Below are positions 35,348 through 46,532 of a stretch of 64,000 bases of DNA, in pieces. Source of the DNA: Pelotomaculum sp. (lineage in GTDB: Bacteria; Bacillota; Desulfotomaculia; Desulfotomaculales; Pelotomaculaceae). Every line of letters begins with the position of its first letter. The stretch's first letter is position 1. A model generated the notes under the pieces. The model saw nothing but the letters and a program-made list of their open reading frames with translations. It had not been told where the DNA came from and did not search any database. The translations under genes were made by a program, and so were the position numbers. The stretch is from the NCBI GenBank assembly GCA_018435055.1, contig JAHDOA010000020.1, forward strand, positions 62,001-126,000, in the 5' to 3' direction.

Positions 35348-36493
35348 CTACCTCCCTAAAAATACTTTCTGGGCTGCCTTCACACCGGTTCCCAGCTCTA
35401 CAGGATAGCCGGCCTGGGCCAGGCCCATTTCCAGAGCGCTTACCGCGATTATGATATCCATTTTATCGCAAAATCCCATGTGGGCTATCCGGAAGGCTTT
35501 GCCCTTGATCGGACCCTGCCCGCCGGCAAAAGTCACACCGTAATTTTTCTTGATTATTTTACGCAGTTCGTCAGCGCCTATATTTTCCGGTCCCCACACA
35601 GCGGTCAGCACGTTTGACGCACAGTGGTCCTCCGCCAGCAGTTTCAAGCCCAGCGCTTTAACAGCGGCACGGGTGGCCCCGGCCAATATGGCGTGTCGTC
35701 TGTATACGTTATCCAGCCCCTCCGCCAGCATCATGTCCAGTGACGCGTCAAGTCCGTAGAACAGCGACACAGCCGGTGTATAAGCTGTATTCCATTTACC
35801 ATATACTTTTTTGAAAGCCGGCAGGCTGAAATAAAAACGGGGAGATTTATTCTGGTTTGAAATTTCCCAGGCCTTGTCGCTGACACTGACCATGGATAGA
35901 CCGGGCGGAAGCATAAACGCCTTCTGTGAAGCCGTGCAGAGCATGTCGACGCCCCACTCGTCCACTTTTATTTCTATCCCGCCAACACCGCTGACACCAT
36001 CAACCAGCAGAAGCGCAGGGGTTTTAGCCACCAGGTCGCCGATACCCTTAATATCGTTGCAAACACCGGTGGATGTTTCGTTCTGGGTAGCCAGGACAAC
36101 CTTGGCGTCGGGGTTCTCCGCCAGCTTTTCCTGAACCACATTTAGATCCACAGCGTTGCCGTAACCGAAGTTTACCTCCAACACATCGCCGCCATAAGCC
36201 CTGGCGATGTTGGCAAAACGCTCCCCAAAATTGCCGGTAATCAGGGCCAGGACCTTGTCTCCGGGGCTTACAGTATTGGCGATCGCCATCTCCAGGGCGC
36301 CGGTGCCGGTATTTGTAATGATAAAGAGGTCGTTTTTGGTCTGAAAAACCTTTTGTACTTTTATTACTATCTGTTCATACATCTGGGCAAAATTTTCAGT
36401 CCGGTGGCCGATGATCGGCTTCGAGATGGCCGCTGTCACCGTTGGAGGCACAGGTGTCGGTCCTGGTACCATTAAATACTGTTTATCCTGCAT
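35348..36493 (-). CDS. Class V aminotransferase, phosphoserine- or serine-pyruvate-type
   Basis: The PLP-dependent enzyme probably makes phosphoserine from phosphohydroxypyruvate together with SerA, although the serine-glyoxylate/alanine-glyoxylate family is also a fit. The start is ATG 36493 (MQDKQYLMVPGPTPVP) behind AAAGGGGAT; the ATGs further upstream lack a site. Features are TGTGALEMAIANT, LLVDGVSGVGGIEIKVDEW and the Schiff-base Lys in CTASQKAFMLPPGL near residue 190. It is 382 residues. The gene is first after the T-box. Confidence 0.9.
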   Translation of the reverse strand: MQDKQYLMVPGPTPVPPTVTAAISKPIIGHRTENFAQMYEQIVIKVQKVFQTKNDLFIITNTGTGALEMAIANTVSPGDKVLALITGNFGERFANIARAYGGDVLEVNFGYGNAVDLNVVQEKLAENPDAKVVLATQNETSTGVCNDIKGIGDLVAKTPALLLVDGVSGVGGIEIKVDEWGVDMLCTASQKAFMLPPGLSMVSVSDKAWEISNQNKSPRFYFSLPAFKKVYGKWNTAYTPAVSLFYGLDASLDMMLAEGLDNVYRRHAILAGATRAAVKALGLKLLAEDHCASNVLTAVWGPENIGADELRKIIKKNYGVTFAGGQGPIKGKAFRIAHMGFCDKMDIIIAVSALEMGLAQAGYPVELGTGVKAAQKVFLGR

Positions 36494-36544
36494 TTTTTTA
36501 GTATCCCCTTTCATCAAAATAAAAATTTAGCCTAAAATCAATTA

Positions 36545-36800
36545 AACCCCCCGTCTCTGTAAAATTTTACAGGGACGAGAGGTTTTTCTCCCGCGGTGCC
36601 ACCCTTATTGATCGGATATTATCCGGTCCTCTCGAGTATGTGATAACGGGAACCGCCCGTGTCCGCCTACTGCTGTTTTCAACGGACCCCCTCGGGGGAG
36701 CCTTTTCGTCCTGACGAAATTGCCGGTTCACAGCCGCCACCGGCTCTCTGAAAATTTCGGCGGATTACTTTACCCCTTCACCGGGTTAGTATGTCTAAAT
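36545..36800 (-). promoter_or_regulatory. T-box riboswitch ahead of the serine synthesis genes
   Basis: The T-box proper, GGGTGGCACCGCGGGAG, lies at 36588-36604 on the minus strand. AGAGAG and a Stem I built on TCCGCC/GGCGGA precede it. A terminator hairpin TCCCTGTAAAA/TTTTACAGAGA with GGGGGGTTT follows. A serine codon AGC occurs in the probable specifier region (GAAAACAGCAGTAGGC), which fits a tRNA-Ser-sensing leader; the specifier call is uncertain. Confidence 0.88.
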
Positions 36801-36943
36801 TTAAATATGATTAAAATATTACTACACCAGGCAATGTTTTGCAATAGCCTAATTTAATTACGCGCTTTTCTAAATATTAAAAACAATTCGTTAAACTTTT
36901 AAATTCTGTTAACCCTGTGTTATTTTCTTTATCTTGCTTAAAA

Positions 36944-37100
36944 CAATTTGACAGGATTAACAGGACTATTTGGATTTACAGGATTTGAAGGCTCTCAATA
37001 AAAATAAAATCATTGCATTCTTTGCAAGCTTGTAGACCTTTTCGTTTTTTATAATTAATTATAAATATTTTTAATCCTGTTAATCCTGTCAGTTTGTTTT
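36944..37100. repeat. Dispersed inverted-repeat element with 9-bp internal period (copy 1)
   Basis: The left arm ATTTGACAGGATTAACAGGA is followed by GGATTTACAGGATTT; the right arm TTAATCCTGTTAATCCTGTC lies 80 bases on. The unit GATTAACAG recurs with about 9-base spacing. A second copy is at 53689-53875. No gene is present. Confidence 0.65.
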
Positions 37101-37142
37101 ATATTTCTCTGATTTCCAACCTCCGACGACCGGCCTCTTAAA

Positions 37143-38027
37143 TTACCAGCCGCGGTCCTGCATTTTATGTTCGGGGGCGATAGTTTGTATTTCCAGGCCG
37201 GGCATGGCCTCACCCAAATTTTTGGAGACTTCCGCCAGAATTTGCGGGTCATTATAGTGAGTAGTGGCCGCTACGATAGCTTTTGCCCTGGCGGCGGGAT
37301 CTTTTGATTTAAATATGCCTGAGCCGACAAAAATGCCGTCGCAACCCAGGTTCATCATTAAGGCTGCATCGGCGGGAGTGGCTATGCCTCCGGCGGCAAA
37401 ATTCACTACCGGCAGGCGCCCATTTTCCGCCACCTCCAATAAAAGGTGATATGGGGCGCCCATATCTTTGGCTGCAGACATTAATTCCTCTTTTGGCATG
37501 TTTTGCACGCGCCTTATTTCTCCCATCACCATTCTTATATGCCTTACGGCCTCAACCACGTTTCCAGTACCCGCCTCTCCTTTGGTCCTGATCATCGCCG
37601 CTCCCTCACCAATGCGCCTGAGCGCCTCGCCCAAATTGCGGGCGCCGCAAACAAACGGCACATTGAAGGAATTTTTATCTATGTGGAAGCTTTCATCCGC
37701 CGGTGTAAGTACTTCACTTTCATCAATACAGTCCACGCCCAGCGCTTCCAAAATTTGCGCCTCAACAAAATGGCCGATGCGGGCTTTGGCCATCACAGGA
37801 ATTGTCACGGACTCCATAATGCGTATGATTATAGTGGGGTCGGCCATCCTGGCCACACCTCCGGCTGCCCTGATATCCGCCGGAACCCGTTCCAAAGCCA
37901 TTACAGCGCAAGCTCCCGCCTCTTCTGCTATCTTAGCCTGCTCGGGAGTTGTGACATCCATAATCACGCCGCCCTTTAATTTTTCCACAAGGCCTTTTTT
38001 TACAGACCAGGTCCCCTTTTCCACCAC
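37143..38027 (-). CDS. pdxS: Pyridoxal 5'-phosphate synthase, PdxS subunit
   Basis: PdxS makes PLP from ribose 5-phosphate, glyceraldehyde 3-phosphate and ammonia. The best start is GTG 38027, 8 bases from TTGGAGGC, giving 294 residues, the usual length. The frame before it, starting at TTG, covers the ribosome-binding site. Motifs include GGVIMDV near 22, the catalytic Lys in [28 protein letters not shown] and [17 protein letters not shown]. The glutaminase partner pdxT, normally next to it, is not found downstream or elsewhere in the window; repeats occupy that place. Confidence 0.95.
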   Translation of the reverse strand: MVEKGTWSVKKGLVEKLKGGVIMDVTTPEQAKIAEEAGACAVMALERVPADIRAAGGVARMADPTIIIRIMESVTIPVMAKARIGHFVEAQILEALGVDCIDESEVLTPADESFHIDKNSFNVPFVCGARNLGEALRRIGEGAAMIRTKGEAGTGNVVEAVRHIRMVMGEIRRVQNMPKEELMSAAKDMGAPYHLLLEVAENGRLPVVNFAAGGIATPADAALMMNLGCDGIFVGSGIFKSKDPAARAKAIVAATTHYNDPQILAEVSKNLGEAMPGLEIQTIAPEHKMQDRGW

Positions 38028-38120
38028 AAAAAATGCCTCCAATCAAGTCCTTTTTAACTATCAAGTTATTTTATAATAATTTATATGCAAAAACAAGTGA
38101 ATCTGCAGACAGGCAAGACT

Positions 38121-40577
38121 TTATGTCTCCGTGGCGACCCCCTTGATTTCTGAATCGACCCGGGCCATGGCCACCACGGTATCTCCTTGATCAAGCTTCA
38201 TCAGGGTAACTCCCTGGGTAGCCCGGCCAATTTTAGAGATATCCTCAGCGCTGAACCTGATCGCAATCCCTTCAGCGCTGACCATCATAATTTCCTCATC
38301 GTTTTTAACTACCTGTACAGCTACAACAGGGCCGTTCCTCTTGTTCGCTTTGATGTTAATAACACCTTTGCCGCCCCTGGTCTGCGCGCGGTACTCGGTA
38401 AGCAGGGTCCGTTTGCCAAACCCATTGGCTGTTACTGTGAGCAAATATGCCTCGGGCCGCACGGTCTCCATACCTACAACCGCGTCACCGGCCTTCAGAC
38501 TGACTCCCTTTACACCGCGAGTATTGCGGCCCATCGGACGCACCTGCTCCTCCGGAAAACGGATGGCCAGCCCTTTTCTTGTAGCCAGTACGATCTGTTC
38601 TTCCCCGTTGGTGAGTTTTACATCCACAAGCTGGTCCTCTTCATTCAGGGAGATGGCTATAATGCCGTCCCGCCGGGAGTTGTCATACTGATCAAGGGAT
38701 GTTTTTTTGACCAGGCCGTACCGGGTGGCCATGAACAGGTATTGCTCGCAGTCAAATTCTTTGATCGGGATCACCGCCGTAATTTTTTCATCGCCGCCAA
38801 TATAGAGCAGGTTAACGATCGCGGTGCCCCTGGCCTGCCGTCCGGCTTCGGGTATTTCATGCACCTTCAGGCGGAATACCTTGCCCCGGTTGGTAAAAAA
38901 CAGGAAAAAGTGATGTGTTGTAGTCACAAAGAGGTGCCGCACGAAATCTTCCGTTTTAGTGCCCATGGCCATGACGCCACGGCCGCCGCGGCGCTGGTTC
39001 CGGTAGGTGTCCAGGGGGATTCTCTTTATATAGCCCTGGTTGGTGATTGTTATTACAACGTCTTCTTCCGGAATCAGGTCCTCGATTTCCAATGTCATTT
39101 CTTCATCCGATACAAAGGTGCGCCGTGTGTCGGCATATTTTTTCTTAACTGCTAATAGCTCTTTTTTAATGATATCAAGGACCTTCTGCTCGCTTTCCAG
39201 AATGCCGCGCAGGTAAGCAATTTTGGCCAGGAGCTCATTGTATTCCTGATCGAGTTTTTCGCGCTCCAGACCGGTCAGTTGCCGCAGCCGCATTTCAACG
39301 ATAGCTTCCGCCTGTTTTTCCGATAACGAAAATCTTTCACGTAAAGCTTTTTTGGCTATATTTGTGGTGTGGGAAGACCGGATTATTTTTATAACCTCGT
39401 CCAGGTAGGCAATGGCTATGCGCAGTCCCTCTAAAATATGCGCGCGTTCCTCGGCCTTTCTAAGATCAAAGCGTGTGCGTCTGACGATAACATCTTTTTG
39501 GTGTTCCAGGTAATAAAATAATACCTGTTTCAAGTTTAATACCCGTGGCTGCCCGTCCACCAGAGCCAGCATAATCACCCCGAAGCTATCCTGCAGCTGG
39601 GTGTGTTTGTAAAGTTGGTTTAGGATTACCTGTGGGTTGGCATCCCGCCGGAGTTCAATCATGATCCTCATGCCGCGGCGGTCGGATTCGTCCCTCAGAT
39701 CAGTGATCCCGTCAATCTTCTTGTTCTTAACCAGATCGGCTATTTTTTCTATCAACTTGGCTTTGTTGACCTGGTAAGGTATTTCATTAACAATAATGCG
39801 GCTTTTACCGTTATTGGCTTTTTCGATCGAGGTCTGGGCACGCACTTTAATAGCTCCCCTGCCGGTGCGATAAGCGTTCAGGATGCCTCCCCTGCCCATA
39901 ATTTTACCGCCGGTGGGAAAATCAGGCCCCTTGATTACGGTCATAATATCTTTGACCTCTGCTTCGGGGTTGTTGATCAGCATGATCACCCCGTCAATCA
40001 CCTCGGCCAGGTTATGGGGGGGTATGTTGGTGGCCATGCCCACGGCTATGCCGGCCGACCCGTTTATCAGCAGGTTTGGTATACGGCAAGGCAGAACGGT
40101 TGGTTCCTCGGTTTTTTCATCGTAGTTGGGAATAAAGTCGACCGTTTCTTTTTCAATATCCACCAGCATTTCTGTGGCTATCCTGGCCATCCGCGCTTCG
40201 GTGTACCGCATGGCCGCAGCGGAGTCGCCATCCACAGAGCCAAAGTTGCCATGGCCGTCCACCAGAGGATAACGACTGGCAAAATCCTGGGCCAACCTGA
40301 CCAGGGCGTCATATACGGCAACATCACCGTGCGGGTGATATTTTGCCAGGACCTCCCCTACTATATAAGCAGATTTGCGGTGAGACTTGTCCGGCGTCAG
40401 GCCCAGAGAATGCATGGCATACAGAATGCGGCGGTGTACCGGCTTTAAGCCGTCCCTCACATCCGGCAGCGCCCGTCCCACAATAACGCTCATGGCGTAA
40501 TCGAGGTAAGAGTGCTTCATTTCTTCATTTATATCAATTGGAACCACTTTACCGGTTAAAGACGGCAAGTTGGTCAC
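38121..40577 (-). CDS. gyrA: DNA gyrase subunit A
   Basis: GyrA cuts and rejoins DNA to introduce negative supercoils with GyrB. The 818 residues are complete: an N-terminal winged helix, the catalytic Tyr in [14 protein letters not shown] near residue 124, the quinolone-resistance region ([17 protein letters not shown]), a coiled coil, and the C-terminal beta-pinwheel with the gyrase box QRRGGRGV near 540. The start follows a GGAGGTGACC site. It is separated from gyrB by about 1.2 kb of small ORFs. Confidence 0.98.
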   Translation of the reverse strand: MTNLPSLTGKVVPIDINEEMKHSYLDYAMSVIVGRALPDVRDGLKPVHRRILYAMHSLGLTPDKSHRKSAYIVGEVLAKYHPHGDVAVYDALVRLAQDFASRYPLVDGHGNFGSVDGDSAAAMRYTEARMARIATEMLVDIEKETVDFIPNYDEKTEEPTVLPCRIPNLLINGSAGIAVGMATNIPPHNLAEVIDGVIMLINNPEAEVKDIMTVIKGPDFPTGGKIMGRGGILNAYRTGRGAIKVRAQTSIEKANNGKSRIIVNEIPYQVNKAKLIEKIADLVKNKKIDGITDLRDESDRRGMRIMIELRRDANPQVILNQLYKHTQLQDSFGVIMLALVDGQPRVLNLKQVLFYYLEHQKDVIVRRTRFDLRKAEERAHILEGLRIAIAYLDEVIKIIRSSHTTNIAKKALRERFSLSEKQAEAIVEMRLRQLTGLEREKLDQEYNELLAKIAYLRGILESEQKVLDIIKKELLAVKKKYADTRRTFVSDEEMTLEIEDLIPEEDVVITITNQGYIKRIPLDTYRNQRRGGRGVMAMGTKTEDFVRHLFVTTTHHFFLFFTNRGKVFRLKVHEIPEAGRQARGTAIVNLLYIGGDEKITAVIPIKEFDCEQYLFMATRYGLVKKTSLDQYDNSRRDGIIAISLNEEDQLVDVKLTNGEEQIVLATRKGLAIRFPEEQVRPMGRNTRGVKGVSLKAGDAVVGMETVRPEAYLLTVTANGFGKRTLLTEYRAQTRGGKGVINIKANKRNGPVVAVQVVKNDEEIMMVSAEGIAIRFSAEDISKIGRATQGVTLMKLDQGDTVVAMARVDSEIKGVATET

Positions 40578-40650
40578 CTCCAGATAAAGTTACCAGGGGA
40601 ATTATACCAAAATAAAGGCGCAATTGCAATTTATCAGATTCAGACAGGGC

Positions 40651-40679
40651 TAAAAAGAGCAGGCTATCCAGCCCGCTCT
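40651..40679 (-). terminator. Terminator of the small-ORF cassette between gyrB and gyrA
   Basis: On the minus strand AGAGCGGGCT/AGCCTGCTCT with loop GGAT is followed by TTTTTA. The stop codon of the last small ORF is part of the stem. Confidence 0.75.
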
Positions 40680-40878
40680 AAATATCCTGGTCAAAAAATG
40701 AACCTGTGTTGTTGCTGCCTTTGGCGGCATGGCTGAAAACAAGGGCATGTCTACCCCGGGGCATCGAGCTGTAACCCCGTTGATTATAGCCTCCTGGCCG
40801 CTGCGGCAGCGCCGGGTCCCTGTTTTTCCCCCCAGGCCTGGTAACGCCTGAGAGTTTCATACAATCAAACTGCCTCAC
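40678..40878 (-). CDS. Small Gly/Arg-rich protein of unknown function
   Basis: This 66-residue ORF starts at GTG behind AGAGGATTTGAG. It is rich in Gly, Pro, Arg and Asn (KLSGVTRPGGKNRD, RPGGYNQRGYSSMPRG) and looks unstructured and basic. I recognise no family. It is the third of three small ORFs that run in one direction and end at a terminator. It may not be translated; the evidence is its ribosome-binding site, spacing and the hairpin. Confidence 0.4.
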   Translation of the reverse strand: MRQFDCMKLSGVTRPGGKNRDPALPQRPGGYNQRGYSSMPRGRHALVFSHAAKGSNNTGSFFDQDI

Positions 40879-40893
40879 CTCAAATCCTCTTAT

Positions 40894-41040
40894 TTATTTT
40901 GCCTTTCTCTTAATCGATACGTACGTACGAAATATTTTCCTGCCGTTTTTCCGGGGAGCAAGTTTCAAATTCTGCCTGAACCTGCCCATTAATGTCTGCG
41001 CCCAGCGCCTTGGGATAACTATTATTTTTGTTTCCCCCAA
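40894..41040 (-). CDS. 48-residue basic protein of unknown function
   Basis: A TTG start at 41040 lies 5 bases from GGGAGGTG and opens a frame of 48 codons with 15 Arg or Lys (KIIVIPRRWAQTL, then RQNLKLAPRKNGRKIF). The ORF ends at TAA 15 bases before the next small ORF. A DNA- or RNA-contacting role is possible from charge alone. It is too short for certainty. Confidence 0.4.
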   Translation of the reverse strand: MGETKIIVIPRRWAQTLMGRFRQNLKLAPRKNGRKIFRTYVSIKRKAK

Positions 41041-41082
41041 CCAAACACCTCCCTTTCCTCATGTTTCTTATGCTTTAACCTT

Positions 41083-41376
41083 TTAAGGCCCCCTGATGAC
41101 GTGGGTACCTGCCTGCATTATTATTGATATTATGATTACCGCAGACCATTTGATCTGTTCGGCCATGACGCCAACCTTAAATATGATTTTTTCCCTGAAA
41201 AACGTTTTCATCTCGTTAAGCACAACGGGCGCAGCGGCGATAACATCCTGCAGAAAGTGGACTGATTTTTCCGTAACGGCGCCGGCTAAAAAAGCCATTA
41301 CCAGGAGCAGCGCCACCATAAATAGAGATTTTGCTTTTTTTGCCTTTGTCGGCCTGTAGACAGTGACCGTTTTCAT
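41083..41376 (-). CDS. Small membrane protein of unknown function
   Basis: The 97-residue ORF starts at ATG 41376 behind AAAGGAGAGGAT. A basic N-terminus (VYRPTKAKKAKS) leads into a transmembrane helix at about 17-35 and a second hydrophobic stretch near 76-90. I recognise no family. It heads a cassette of three small ORFs that lies between gyrB and gyrA. Confidence 0.6.
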   Translation of the reverse strand: MKTVTVYRPTKAKKAKSLFMVALLLVMAFLAGAVTEKSVHFLQDVIAAAPVVLNEMKTFFREKIIFKVGVMAEQIKWSAVIIISIIMQAGTHVIRGP

Positions 41377-41736
41377 TCTATCCTCTCCTTTGGTTACCCA
41401 TTTAAGAAAGGCCGGTTGATTAAAATATAGATTTATTGTTTGTTATTGCGGCTTTCAGCTCCCTCTAATTTGATTTCAAATCGATCTATATTCAATTGTC
41501 TGCTGCCGTCTCTAAATTTTTCCGGCATTCAGACAGTAACTGTTTTTTAAACCGGACGCTATTTATTGATGTTGCCCCGCAGCGGGCTGTTTACATATAA
41601 TTCCAGGTGTTTTAATTTAAATACTAACATATGGATGCAAATCCGCTATGAGGCAATATTTGGAAATTATCTCTGTCCATCTTGCGCTATTTCGTTATTT
41701 CTTCGTTTTCCTAATAATTAGAACGCTGAAAAAATT
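41377..41736. other. Intergenic region upstream of the small-ORF cassette
   Basis: No gene is seen. The sequence is AT-rich, with the palindromic TTGATTTCAAATCGATCTAT stretch near 41469, and the promoter of the cassette is likely here. It ends at the gyrB terminator. Confidence 0.5.
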
Positions 41737-41767
41737 AAAAACCACCTGTCGCAAAACGGGTGGTTTT
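41737..41767 (-). terminator. Terminator downstream of gyrB
   Basis: On the minus strand AAACCACC.../GGTGGTTT closes a loop and is followed by TTAATTTTT. Confidence 0.8.
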
Positions 41768-41818
41768 CTAGATGCTTCTTTTTACTTTTAAACGGCCTTA
41801 AAACACAGGCGCTTATCT

Positions 41819-43732
<1,914 letters not shown>

Positions 43733-43828
43733 TTAGGAAACACTCCTTTAAGTTCAAAAAGTATCGTCTTTATTTTAGCAAAACACAGTGACAGAATTTA
43801 AACAACAATCTTAACAGGAATTAAAATT

Positions 43829-44077
43829 TTAAAGTGAAGTAATTCTTTCCGCTCTTTTCTTTAAGGTGCTGCATGAAATTGGCGACATGTATATATTCCT
43901 GGTTGTTATTACAATGGATTTTTCCTTATTTTTTTTATAAATTTTTTTAATGAAACCCTCATCCCCGGCAATTTCCATAAACTCTTTTGTCGCATCCGCC
44001 TGCGCGGTACGGACACCCAGGATAGCGATAATATCCTCCTTTGGGACCACGACATTTCTTCCAAGATGTAAAAACAT
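43829..44077 (-). CDS. remB: RemB-type extracellular matrix/RNA regulator (DUF370)
   Basis: The start is ATG 44077, giving 82 residues; the longer upstream frame is a read-through within recF. The N-terminus MFLHLGRNVVVPKEDIIAI is the RemA/RemB fold with the family core. It follows recF with only 1 base between stop and start. In Bacillus, RemB and the related RemA regulate matrix genes by binding DNA. The family role here is inferred from sequence and place (yaaB-like position). Confidence 0.88.
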   Translation of the reverse strand: MFLHLGRNVVVPKEDIIAILGVRTAQADATKEFMEIAGDEGFIKKIYKKNKEKSIVITTRNIYMSPISCSTLKKRAERITSL

Positions 44078-44078
44078 G

Positions 44079-45197
44079 CTATTCCCCCTCAACAATATCA
44101 ACAATCCTGCCCGCATGTACAATAAATTTTTTAACAGTAAAACCGTCCTTAAGCGTAACTTTATGATCACCTGTAGTGGTTACAAATGTCTGGACCAGGC
44201 CTCCCACCCGTTTTAACAGAGCCCGGCGCCGGTTTTCATCAAGTTCAAAGAATACATCGTCGAGCAGCAGGAGCGGGTATTCACCTATTTCCTTATGCCA
44301 TTGCAGGATTTGAGAAATTTTCAGTGTTAAAACTATGGTCCGCTGCTGGCCCTGAGAACCATAGGTCCTGGCGTCTCTGTTATTAATATATAAAGAAAAA
44401 TCATCCCGGTGCGGACCAATCAAGGTTTGCGCGCGTTTAATTTCTTCTTCTTCAATTTCCCGCAAACCTTTTATAAACTGGCTGTATATGTCTTCTACCG
44501 AAGACGGGACATTTATTTTAAGTGTGGAAAGGTACCTGATATCGAGGTCTTCTTTGGCGCCTGTTAAATCATGGTGGATATCCCTGATCAGGGGACTAAA
44601 CAGTTTAAAAATTTCTATCCGCTGCAAAAGTAACCTCGACCCATACTGGCAGAACTGTTCATTCCATACCTGAAGCGAGCTGTTTTTTTCTTTTTTGTCT
44701 TTTATTTCTCTCAGCAAGTTGTTACGCTGCATCAGCACCCTGTTATACTGCCCAAGTAAATAGCCATACTGTGGATAAAAAGGACCGAACTCAAGATCCA
44801 GAAAACGCCGTCTTTCAAGCGGGGAACCTTTAACCAGGGCCAGGTCCTCCGGTTTAAATAAAACTACCCCCGGCCATCCCTGTGGGTAACCTCTGGTTAA
44901 AATACCGTTTACCTCAATTCTTTTTTTGCCCGGCAAGAGCTCTGCCCTTACCTCAACCTGCCTGTTATTGGTCTCAAACAGAGAGTTTATATACGAAAAT
45001 TCCTTCTGCCAGGATATTATTTCACTTTCCCTCTGTGTGCGAAATGATTTACCCGTACAAGAAAGATAAATTGCCTCGAGTAAATTGGTCTTCCCCTGGG
45101 CGTTAGAGCCGCTAAATATATTAAAAAATAAATCCGGCTCAATTACCTGACTGCTGTAATTTCTTAAGTTGGCTATTTCCAGGCGCTTGAGGTACAA
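44079..45197 (-). CDS. recF: DNA replication and repair protein RecF
   Basis: RecF binds single-strand gaps and loads RecOR/RecA. The 372-residue SMC-like ATPase opens with MYLKRLEIANLRNYSSQV, has Walker A GSNAQGKTNLLEAIY near 36-48, a signature SQGQQRTIVLTLKIS near 305, and Walker B LLLLDDVFFELDENRR near 330. It is in the usual place between dnaN and remB/gyrB, with 4 bases to the dnaN stop. Confidence 0.97.
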   Translation of the reverse strand: MYLKRLEIANLRNYSSQVIEPDLFFNIFSGSNAQGKTNLLEAIYLSCTGKSFRTQRESEIISWQKEFSYINSLFETNNRQVEVRAELLPGKKRIEVNGILTRGYPQGWPGVVLFKPEDLALVKGSPLERRRFLDLEFGPFYPQYGYLLGQYNRVLMQRNNLLREIKDKKEKNSSLQVWNEQFCQYGSRLLLQRIEIFKLFSPLIRDIHHDLTGAKEDLDIRYLSTLKINVPSSVEDIYSQFIKGLREIEEEEIKRAQTLIGPHRDDFSLYINNRDARTYGSQGQQRTIVLTLKISQILQWHKEIGEYPLLLLDDVFFELDENRRRALLKRVGGLVQTFVTTTGDHKVTLKDGFTVKKFIVHAGRIVDIVEGE

Positions 45198-45201
45198 TCA
45201 A

Positions 45202-46314
45202 TCAGCTCTCCTCGCGCAGCCGGACCGGCAGGAGCAGAGAAAGATATTCCATCTCCCCTACAGGTTTAATTATTACCGGGCTCAATGGGCCGGTAAACTC
45301 CAGGATTACTTCTTCTGTGCCGATTGCCTTCAATGCGTCGCTTAAATACCTGGCGTTAAAAGCAAACCGCAGGTCTTCCCCCTCCTGGAAAACAGATATT
45401 TCCTCCCGCACACGGCCAGCCTCCGTATTAACTGATACTACGAGAATATTATCACCAATGTTAATTTTAATTACCGGCGCACCTTCCCTGGCCAACAGGG
45501 CCGCCCTTTCCGATGCCTCGGCCAGATCCCGGGCTTTTAAACGGGTTCTGGTTACATAGTCATTTGGTATGACCTGCCGGTAATTGGGAAAATTACCTCC
45601 GATGAGCCTTGAAACTAAATATACATTTTCAGTTTTAAAAATCACCTGATTTTCCGCCACGGTAATTTCCAGGGGTTGATCGGACAAGCCGGCGACCTTG
45701 ATCAGTTCATTAAGAGTTTTTCCAGGAATTATTAAATTTATATTAAGCTCACCAATATTATCCAGTAAAATTTTTCGCCAGGCCAAACGGTGGGTATCGG
45801 TGGCCACGATATTTACTTCGCCATTGCTTATCTCGAAAAGTACTCCTGTGTAAAGGGGCCTGTTTTCATCCCTGGCTGTGGCAAAGATTACCTGAGAAAT
45901 GACTTCTTTTAAAATTTCTCCAGGAATGCTAAATTTTGTATCACCCACAGGCAAAGGCAATTCAGGAAATTCTTCCACCGGGTAACCGTTGATATTGGCT
46001 TCAGATTGACCGTATTTTACAGTCACGCTTCCGTTAAGAGGATCCGATTTGAAAAAAATTGTCACGTCGGGAAACCGCCTGACTAATTCTGTTATTACCT
46101 TTGCCGGCAGGACCGCCTTTCCCTGCTCAATTACCTCTGCCGGGAATGAATAACTTATACCCAGTTCCAGATCTGTCGCAGAGATAACCACATTGCCCTC
46201 CTCCGCCTCAAATTTTATGCCGCTTAGTATGGGCAGGGGATTTTTCAATGAAACTGCTCTTTGCACAACCTGCACGGCGTTGAGCAACTCCTCTTTATCG
46301 CTGGTAAAATTCAT
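45202..46314 (-). CDS. dnaN: DNA polymerase III beta sliding clamp
   Basis: DnaN encircles DNA and tethers the polymerase. The 370 residues form three similar domains (about 1-125, 126-250, 251-370) with the family signs RAVSLKNPLPILSGI, FSIPGEILKEVI and the C-terminal ILPVRL-like LLLPVRLREES. It follows dnaA by about 220 bases, which hold the DnaA-trio part of the origin. Start at ATG 46314, at the near side of the AT-rich stretch. Confidence 0.98.
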   Translation of the reverse strand: MNFTSDKEELLNAVQVVQRAVSLKNPLPILSGIKFEAEEGNVVISATDLELGISYSFPAEVIEQGKAVLPAKVITELVRRFPDVTIFFKSDPLNGSVTVKYGQSEANINGYPVEEFPELPLPVGDTKFSIPGEILKEVISQVIFATARDENRPLYTGVLFEISNGEVNIVATDTHRLAWRKILLDNIGELNINLIIPGKTLNELIKVAGLSDQPLEITVAENQVIFKTENVYLVSRLIGGNFPNYRQVIPNDYVTRTRLKARDLAEASERAALLAREGAPVIKINIGDNILVVSVNTEAGRVREEISVFQEGEDLRFAFNARYLSDALKAIGTEEVILEFTGPLSPVIIKPVGEMEYLSLLLPVRLREES

Positions 46315-46316
46315 TT

Positions 46317-46532
46317 AAAATTCTCCCATCATTAATCATTATTATATTTATTAACTAGTAATAGTAGTAGCTGTGATTATGTGCATAAGGCCCAATAAAC
46401 GTTTCACCAAATGAAAAAACGCCTGTTTATAAAAAAACAATTAAATCAACCGGTAAAAAAGAATGTCAAAATATGTCTGAAGTTATCCACAGAAATAGTA
46501 ACAATCTATACATTAATCTGCACAAAGAAAAT
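46317..46532. other. oriC: Origin of replication: unwinding region between dnaA and dnaN
   Basis: On the plus strand, TAGTAATAGTAGTAG at 46356-46370 is five TAG/TAA triplets, the DnaA-trio pattern. On its dnaN side an AT-rich run (46331-46355) fits the unwinding element. On its other side a DnaA box TGTGCATAA at 46380-46388 (TTATGCACA on the minus strand) follows closely, and TTATCCACA lies at 46483-46491. This matches the Bacillus layout. Genes diverge from here in both directions. Confidence 0.8.
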
